A stretch of 64,000 bases of DNA, taken from contig NZ_JANUFD010000022.1 in assembly GCF_024807945.1 (NCBI RefSeq), forward strand, positions 38,979 through 102,978, in the 5' to 3' direction. The notes under the pieces were generated by a model. The model was given only the letters and a program-made list of their open reading frames with translations. It did not search any database and was not told where the DNA came from. The DNA comes from Pseudomonas sp. JUb42. Its GTDB lineage: Bacteria > Pseudomonadota > Gammaproteobacteria > Pseudomonadales > Pseudomonadaceae. Made by a program: the position numbers and the translations under genes. The first letter of the stretch is position 1. Each line of letters begins with the position of its first letter. Of this stretch, positions 59,655-64,000 are shown piece by piece.

Positions 59655-61247
59655 ATGAACGCGTTATCTTCTCGATCCTCGTTGCTCGACCTTGAGGCTG
59701 ATGTGCTGATCATCGGCGGCGGCCTGGCCGGCACTTGGGCCGCCGTGGCCGCCGCCCGTGCAGGCAGCAGGGTGATTCTGGTCGACAAGGGTTATTGCGG
59801 GACCAGTGGTGTGACCGCCACCGCAGGCCCCGGCCACTGGTGGGTGCCGCCCGAAGGTCGCGAGGCGGCCATCGACAAGCGCCTGGGCACCGCCTTCGGC
59901 CTGGCGGATCGCTCGGTGATGGCCAACGCCCTGGATACCACCTGGCGCAGCCTGCCGAGTATCAACGACTACTACCCCTTCCCCCGCAACGAACAGGGTG
60001 TGCTGCAGTATCGCGGCCTGCGCGGCCCGGAGTACCTGCGCGGCATGCGTCGTCTGGTGCAGGACAGCGGTGTGACCATCCTCGATCACTGCCCAGCCCT
60101 GGAACTGCTGCGTGACGATCATGGCGTGGTGGCCGGTGCCCGCGGCTGGCGTCGTCAGGCCGGGGGTGACTGGCAGGTGCGGGCCGGGGCGACGGTCATC
60201 GCCAGTGGTGGCTGTGCCTTTCTTTCGCATTTGCTGGGCAGCCATAGCAATACCGGCGACGGCTACCTGATGGCCGCTGAAGCCGGGGCCGAACTCTCGG
60301 GCATGGAGTTTTCCAACTACTACGGGATCGCGGCGGCAGGCAGCAGCATGAGCCGCTCCATGGTCTACACCTTCGGCGACTACTTCGACGCCGCCGACCG
60401 CCAATTGCCGATAAGTCAGGGGCCGGGCTTTACCGAAGAACTGGCCAGGGCCCTGCTGCAAGGCCCGGTCTACTGTCGCCTCAATCGCGTACCGCAGCAG
60501 ATCCGCGCGCAACTGCCCAGTGTGCAGCCCAACCTCATGCTGCCGTTCGACCGCCAGGGCATCGACCCTTACACCCAGCGTTTCGCAGTGACCCTGCACG
60601 CCGAGGGCACCATCCGTGGCGTCGGCGGCTTGCGCGTCATTGATGAGGATTGCCAAACCAGTGTTCCCGGCCTGTTCGCCGCCGGAGATGCCGCCAGCCG
60701 CGAAGGCATCGCCGGGGCCACCTCGGGCGGTGGCGCGCAGAACTCGGCCTGGGCCTTGTCCAGCGGCCAGTGGGCCGGCACCGGGGCCGCACGTCTGGCC
60801 CGGCAACGCAAAACCACCCAGGGACCGTTACAGGGCCTGGGGCTGGAAGCAGGTAAACAAGGCCCGCAACTGGACAGCACAGCACTGATTCGGCAGATCC
60901 AGGCCGAAGTGCATCCTCTGGACAAGAACCTGTTCCGCAGCGGCGCTCAGCTTGAGCGTTCATTGCAGGTACTGGATTCGGTGTGGGATGCCGTACGACA
61001 CGGCGCGTTCAGTGCTGACAATCCCTTGCGCGCCCGGGAAACCCAGGCCATGGCAGCCACCGCCCGCTGGTGCTATCAGGCCGCCGAACAGCGCCGGGAA
61101 AGTCGCGGCATGCATCAGCGCAGCGACCTGCCGGGCCATGATCCACGCTTTGATGCGCACCTGCGCATCGGTGGCCTCGACCACGTGTGGACTCGACTCG
61201 ATGCCCTGCCTCACACCCAGCCCCTGCCCGAGAGCGCCCTGCCATGA
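59655..61247 (+). CDS. FAD-dependent oxidoreductase, AprA/fumarate-reductase-like
   Basis: 530 residues from ATG 59655 (TGTGGAGCTGG). FAD-binding N-terminus VLIIGGGLAGTWAAVAAARAGS (residues ~16-37), then a succinate-dehydrogenase/fumarate-reductase-type flavoprotein body (VIASGGCAFLSHL; GLFAAGDAASREGIAGATSGGG near the C-terminal FAD contact). The stop overlaps the ferredoxin gene by 4 bp, so the two are a flavoprotein-ferredoxin complex, arranged like APS reductase AprAB. Sulfonate or sulfur-related oxidation-reduction is possible. Family certain, substrate not. Confidence 0.87.
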   Translation: MNALSSRSSLLDLEADVLIIGGGLAGTWAAVAAARAGSRVILVDKGYCGTSGVTATAGPGHWWVPPEGREAAIDKRLGTAFGLADRSVMANALDTTWRSLPSINDYYPFPRNEQGVLQYRGLRGPEYLRGMRRLVQDSGVTILDHCPALELLRDDHGVVAGARGWRRQAGGDWQVRAGATVIASGGCAFLSHLLGSHSNTGDGYLMAAEAGAELSGMEFSNYYGIAAAGSSMSRSMVYTFGDYFDAADRQLPISQGPGFTEELARALLQGPVYCRLNRVPQQIRAQLPSVQPNLMLPFDRQGIDPYTQRFAVTLHAEGTIRGVGGLRVIDEDCQTSVPGLFAAGDAASREGIAGATSGGGAQNSAWALSSGQWAGTGAARLARQRKTTQGPLQGLGLEAGKQGPQLDSTALIRQIQAEVHPLDKNLFRSGAQLERSLQVLDSVWDAVRHGAFSADNPLRARETQAMAATARWCYQAAEQRRESRGMHQRSDLPGHDPRFDAHLRIGGLDHVWTRLDALPHTQPLPESALP

Positions 61248-61591
61248 TCGAACTGATCTACTCCGACCTGTGCAACGGCTGCGGCCAGTGCGTCACGGTG
61301 TGCCCGACCAATGTGCTGAGCCCCGGCCCGCAAGGCGTACCGCTGATTGCCGAGCAGTCGGCCTGCCAGACCTGCTTCATGTGCGAGCTGTATTGCGCCC
61401 AGGATGCCTTGTATGTCGACCCGGACTGCGCAACGCCCCGCAAACCCGACCCGCAGAAAATCCGCGCCAGCGGCCTGCTTGGCCAGTACCGGCGGGACTC
61501 GGGATGGGATGAATGGGCCGATGATCCACGCCACGCCAATGAGCATTGGCGCATGGACGGGATTTTTGCCCTGGCGCGGGGGGCGGGCTAA
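61244..61591 (+). CDS. Ferredoxin-like 2x[4Fe-4S] subunit (AprB-like)
   Basis: 115 residues from ATG 61244. Two cluster motifs: CNGCGQCVTVCP (about 10-21) and CQTCFMCELYC (about 41-51), together able to hold two [4Fe-4S] clusters. The C-terminal ~50 residues (basic then Trp/Asp-rich, SGWDEWADDPRHANEHWRMDG) extend beyond a plain ferredoxin, as in AprB-type subunits that wrap around the flavoprotein. Overlaps the flavoprotein gene by ATGA, so it is translated with it. Confidence 0.88.
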   Translation: MIELIYSDLCNGCGQCVTVCPTNVLSPGPQGVPLIAEQSACQTCFMCELYCAQDALYVDPDCATPRKPDPQKIRASGLLGQYRRDSGWDEWADDPRHANEHWRMDGIFALARGAG

Positions 61592-61621
61592 ACAGCAATA
61601 CCCAGGCAGAAACATCGACCC

Positions 61622-61712
61622 GTGGGAGCCGGCTTGCTGGCGATGGCGGCAGATCAGTCACCAAAGCTATTACGAGGGCTTCGCACTCGATCGCCACCAA
61701 GGCGGCTCCCAC
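61622..61712. repeat. REPIN with arms of two different subtypes
   Basis: Left arm GTGGGAGCCGGCTTGCTGGC is of the subtype at 16709-16801; right arm CGCCACCAAGGCGGCTCCCA is of the subtype at 48129-48221. The arms pair imperfectly, suggesting recombination between REPIN types. Confidence 0.8.
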
Positions 61713-61755
61713 AAGACCTCATTTCAATCCAAAGAATTGCGTCGCACTTAGTAAC

Positions 61756-63702
61756 CTACGCCCTCACTCCCTCCCGCTCCTGACTGAACCACGCGTCGAT
61801 ATGCTCAGGCGCAATCGGTCTCGAGTAGAAATAGCCCTGCACCAGCGTGCACCCGAGACTGGTCAGGGCATCGAGCTCATCGCGGGTTTCCACGCCTTCG
61901 ACGATGCATTCGAGCTGCATGTCCAGGCTCAGGGCCACCAGGGATTTCACTATCTTGTAGCTGGCCGGGTTTTCATGCAGGCCGGTGACGAAACTTCGAT
62001 CGATCTTGATCTTGGTAAAAGCCAAGGAGTGCAACTGGCTGAGGCTGGAAAAACCGGTGCCGAAGTCGTCCAGGGAAATACCGCAGCCCAGGGCACGCAA
62101 GCGATTGACCGCACGCTGCACTTGGGCCAGGTCCTGCATCATCGCCGTTTCGGTGATTTCCAGGTCCAGCCGCCGTGGGTCGAAACCGCTTTCGAAAATG
62201 ACCTGGACAATCTCCCGCGCCACATCGTCCGAGGCGCAATCGTGGGCCGACAGATTGAACGACAGGCGAACATCCTCCGGCCATTCACGCGCAGCCAGCA
62301 GCGCCTTGCGCAGCAACGGCGGCGTCAGGCGATTGATCATGCCGATACGCTCGGCCACCGGAATGAACCGGTACGGCGAGACGTCCCCCAGTTTCGGGCT
62401 ATGCCAGCGCGCCAGGGCTTCGAACGACACGGTGCGCTGACTCGGCAAGTGGATCACCGGCTGAAAAACCAGGCTGAATTCCTGTTCGATATCAACCCGG
62501 CGCAAGGCCTGCTCGGTAACACCGTCCTGCAATAACTGGCGATGGTGGTCGACGGTAAACATCGACAGCGTGCCGCGATTGTTGCGCTTGCTGTGATACA
62601 GGGCGTAATCAGCGTACTCGAAGGCTTCGGCGGCGTTGGAGGCCATGTCCGGGAAGGTGGCGATGCCCAGTGAGCAACTGATCTGCACTGGCAAGTCGGT
62701 GAGCATGAATGGCGTCGCCAGGGCAATACAGACTCGCTCGCCGAACTGGATCAGCGTCTTGTCACTGGCGTCATTACCCAGGATCAGGGCGAACTCATCG
62801 CCGCCAAGCCGGGCCAGATGCATGCCCGGTGCCAGCAGCCCGAGCAGGCGCTGGCCGACCTGCTCCAGCAGGTGATCGCCTACGCGGTGGCCATATTGAT
62901 CATTGACCGGCTTGAAGCCGTCCAGATCAATGATGCCCACGGCAAGCCGGGTATTGCCGGCCTGGGCCCGGACCATTTCACGGTCCAGGGTGCTGAAAAA
63001 CTGCCGGCGATTGGGCAGCCCGGTAAGGCTGTCCTGATTGGCCAGGCGCAGGTTTTCGTCGCTCAGTTCCTGAGTCGTGGCCTGGGCGTCGATCAGGCGA
63101 ATAAAGGCACGGTAATGGTTGTTGAGAATCACCAGCATGGCGACGGACACCAGTGCCACATTTAACGCCATGGCGATAAAGGTGCTGTCGCCGGTAGCCG
63201 AAAAGAACACCACGAACACCACGTTGACGATCAGTGCCGTGGTCTGGGCGGCCGGACGCAGGTGCATCATGCTGAAGATCACGCTGATGACCGTGATCGC
63301 CATGTAAAAGGCCACATGGGACTTCGCGTAGGCGTCGCCATAGGGAAACAGCGCCAGCGACCAGAGGGTGAAGAGAATTGAAATGGGCGCAACCAGCTTA
63401 TTGGTGCGGGTCAGGCTGCGCAGGATATGTTCGGTGCCGGGGTCGGTATCGCGGGCATACAGCCACAGCCAGGCCCGACCGCCGCAGATCAGCGTCAACA
63501 ACGACGGCACATAGATCACCAGCCAGTTCGGCGCGGAGCTCATATGGGTAAAGGCCAGCGCCCAGGTATTGACCAGCAGAATCAGGTACATCAGCGGCAA
63601 CTGGCGCGACAGCGCGATGTATTGAGCCTTGAGCAACCGAGGATTGTCGCTCGGCAGCGCCATAAGCGCCTGCCACTTCTTGAGCAGTCCGGTCTTTATC
63701 AA
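61756..63702 (-). CDS. Membrane-anchored GGDEF-EAL c-di-GMP enzyme
   Basis: 648 residues. N-terminal domain with about five to six transmembrane helices (about 35-210, MASE-like), then GGDEF (about 225-385) with an intact GGDEF at 300-304 preceded by LARL and no RxxD inhibitory site, and an EAL domain (about 395-640) with EAL at 428-430 and DDFGTGFSSL. Both catalytic signatures look active, so direction of activity cannot be predicted. Its stop lies 165 bp past the convergent ferredoxin gene. Confidence 0.92.
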   Translation of the reverse strand: MIKTGLLKKWQALMALPSDNPRLLKAQYIALSRQLPLMYLILLVNTWALAFTHMSSAPNWLVIYVPSLLTLICGGRAWLWLYARDTDPGTEHILRSLTRTNKLVAPISILFTLWSLALFPYGDAYAKSHVAFYMAITVISVIFSMMHLRPAAQTTALIVNVVFVVFFSATGDSTFIAMALNVALVSVAMLVILNNHYRAFIRLIDAQATTQELSDENLRLANQDSLTGLPNRRQFFSTLDREMVRAQAGNTRLAVGIIDLDGFKPVNDQYGHRVGDHLLEQVGQRLLGLLAPGMHLARLGGDEFALILGNDASDKTLIQFGERVCIALATPFMLTDLPVQISCSLGIATFPDMASNAAEAFEYADYALYHSKRNNRGTLSMFTVDHHRQLLQDGVTEQALRRVDIEQEFSLVFQPVIHLPSQRTVSFEALARWHSPKLGDVSPYRFIPVAERIGMINRLTPPLLRKALLAAREWPEDVRLSFNLSAHDCASDDVAREIVQVIFESGFDPRRLDLEITETAMMQDLAQVQRAVNRLRALGCGISLDDFGTGFSSLSQLHSLAFTKIKIDRSFVTGLHENPASYKIVKSLVALSLDMQLECIVEGVETRDELDALTSLGCTLVQGYFYSRPIAPEHIDAWFSQEREGVRA

Positions 63703-64000
63703 GATGACCTCTCTGGCCTTGTCAATGGAGCCCGGCCTGCGTGCAAGCGCCCGTACACATTCTTGGAAGGTAGACAGCGTACTGGCTATTTAGTGTCAAC
63801 GACGACAAAAAACACAGACAGAGTCCGGCCATTGCCTGTTTGTCGGCAGGAAAAATGGATTCTGAAGAGAGGAAGTCATGACTGTGGTGCCGGGGTTTTG
63901 CGGGGAGAAGCCCGACCCGCGAAAAGCGGCCCCCCCCGGGGGGTATAAAAAAACCCAGGGCACAATGGCCCCCCCGCACAAACCCAAGTGGGGAGCGGGG
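63703..64000. other. Window end, low-quality or degraded sequence
   Basis: No gene is credible in these 298 bases. From about 63880 the sequence turns into runs (CCCCCCCCGGGGGG, AAAAAAA, CCCCCCC) and G/C strings unlike the rest of the window; stray frames in it are not trusted. It could be error-prone contig-end sequence. Confidence 0.6.

Noticed and set aside
1..64000. CRISPR array, tRNA, rRNA, insertion sequence or prophage
   Set aside because: No regularly spaced direct repeats, cloverleaf with CCA end, rRNA core motif, transposase or phage structural/integrase gene was found; the regularly recurring repeats are REPINs.

Overview
The window reads as chromosomal DNA of a Pseudomonas of the fluorescens group. 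The evidence is GC-rich coding with little room between genes, the protein families present (GlxA/AraC regulators, HBM and dCache chemoreceptors, DUF1176, DUF4174, DUF4917, RbbA operon, GlgP beside phosphoketolase), and about fifteen REPIN-type inverted repeats (for example GGAGCGAGGCTTGCCCGCGA or GGAGCGGATTCATCCGCGAA) scattered between genes. I see no rRNA, tRNA, CRISPR array, insertion sequence or prophage module.

Layout. 0.1-5.5 kb: a GlxA-type regulator, then a minus-strand seven-gene operon for a cobalt-type nitrile hydratase (CobW/P47K GTPase, DUF1097 membrane protein, beta, alpha and accessory proteins, then the cobalt transporter CbtB-CbtA). 5.8-9.6 kb: TauE/SafE permease; a threonine-rich leader peptide with a mutually exclusive antiterminator/terminator in front of an isochorismatase-like hydrolase; two small unknown proteins; an SH3 envelope protein; a RidA homologue without the catalytic Arg. 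9.7-20.8 kb: sensory genes (GAF hybrid histidine kinase, dCache chemoreceptor, GAF-PAS-PAS-GGDEF protein) with a GNAT enzyme, a SufR-like regulator divergent from an MFS pump, and periplasmic gamma-glutamyltransferase. 20.8-23.3 kb: two tandem paralogous small unknown genes with duplicated leaders and TGTAGT-N13/14-ACTACA inverted repeats, followed by a DUF202 pair.

23.4-34.5 kb: PRISE-like SDR divergent from an HxlR regulator; LysR divergent from idonate/5-ketogluconate dehydrogenases; AraC regulator; REP-rich gap; HBM chemoreceptor; MFS pump; SMP-30 lactonase; DUF4174. 34.6-42.4 kb: LysE exporter, a DosP-like haem-PAS c-di-GMP enzyme, DUF1176, a SIR2/AbiH-like DUF4917 protein, HDOD protein, alpha/beta hydrolase. 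42.4-47.9 kb: envelope modification genes (EptA-type phosphoethanolamine transferase; ArnT-like GT39, LpxB-N-like small membrane protein, GT2, uronate epimerase) that together look like a pathway moving a uronic acid onto lipid A or core. 48.2-53.4 kb: alpha-glucan phosphorylase and phosphoketolase. 53.6-58.5 kb: the YhiI-RbbA-YhhJ export operon. 58.6-63.7 kb: class II aldolase divergent from an AprAB-like flavoprotein/ferredoxin pair, then a membrane GGDEF-EAL protein. The last ~120 bases look like degraded contig-end sequence.

Functions were assigned by recognising motifs and family architecture by eye; no database search was run.
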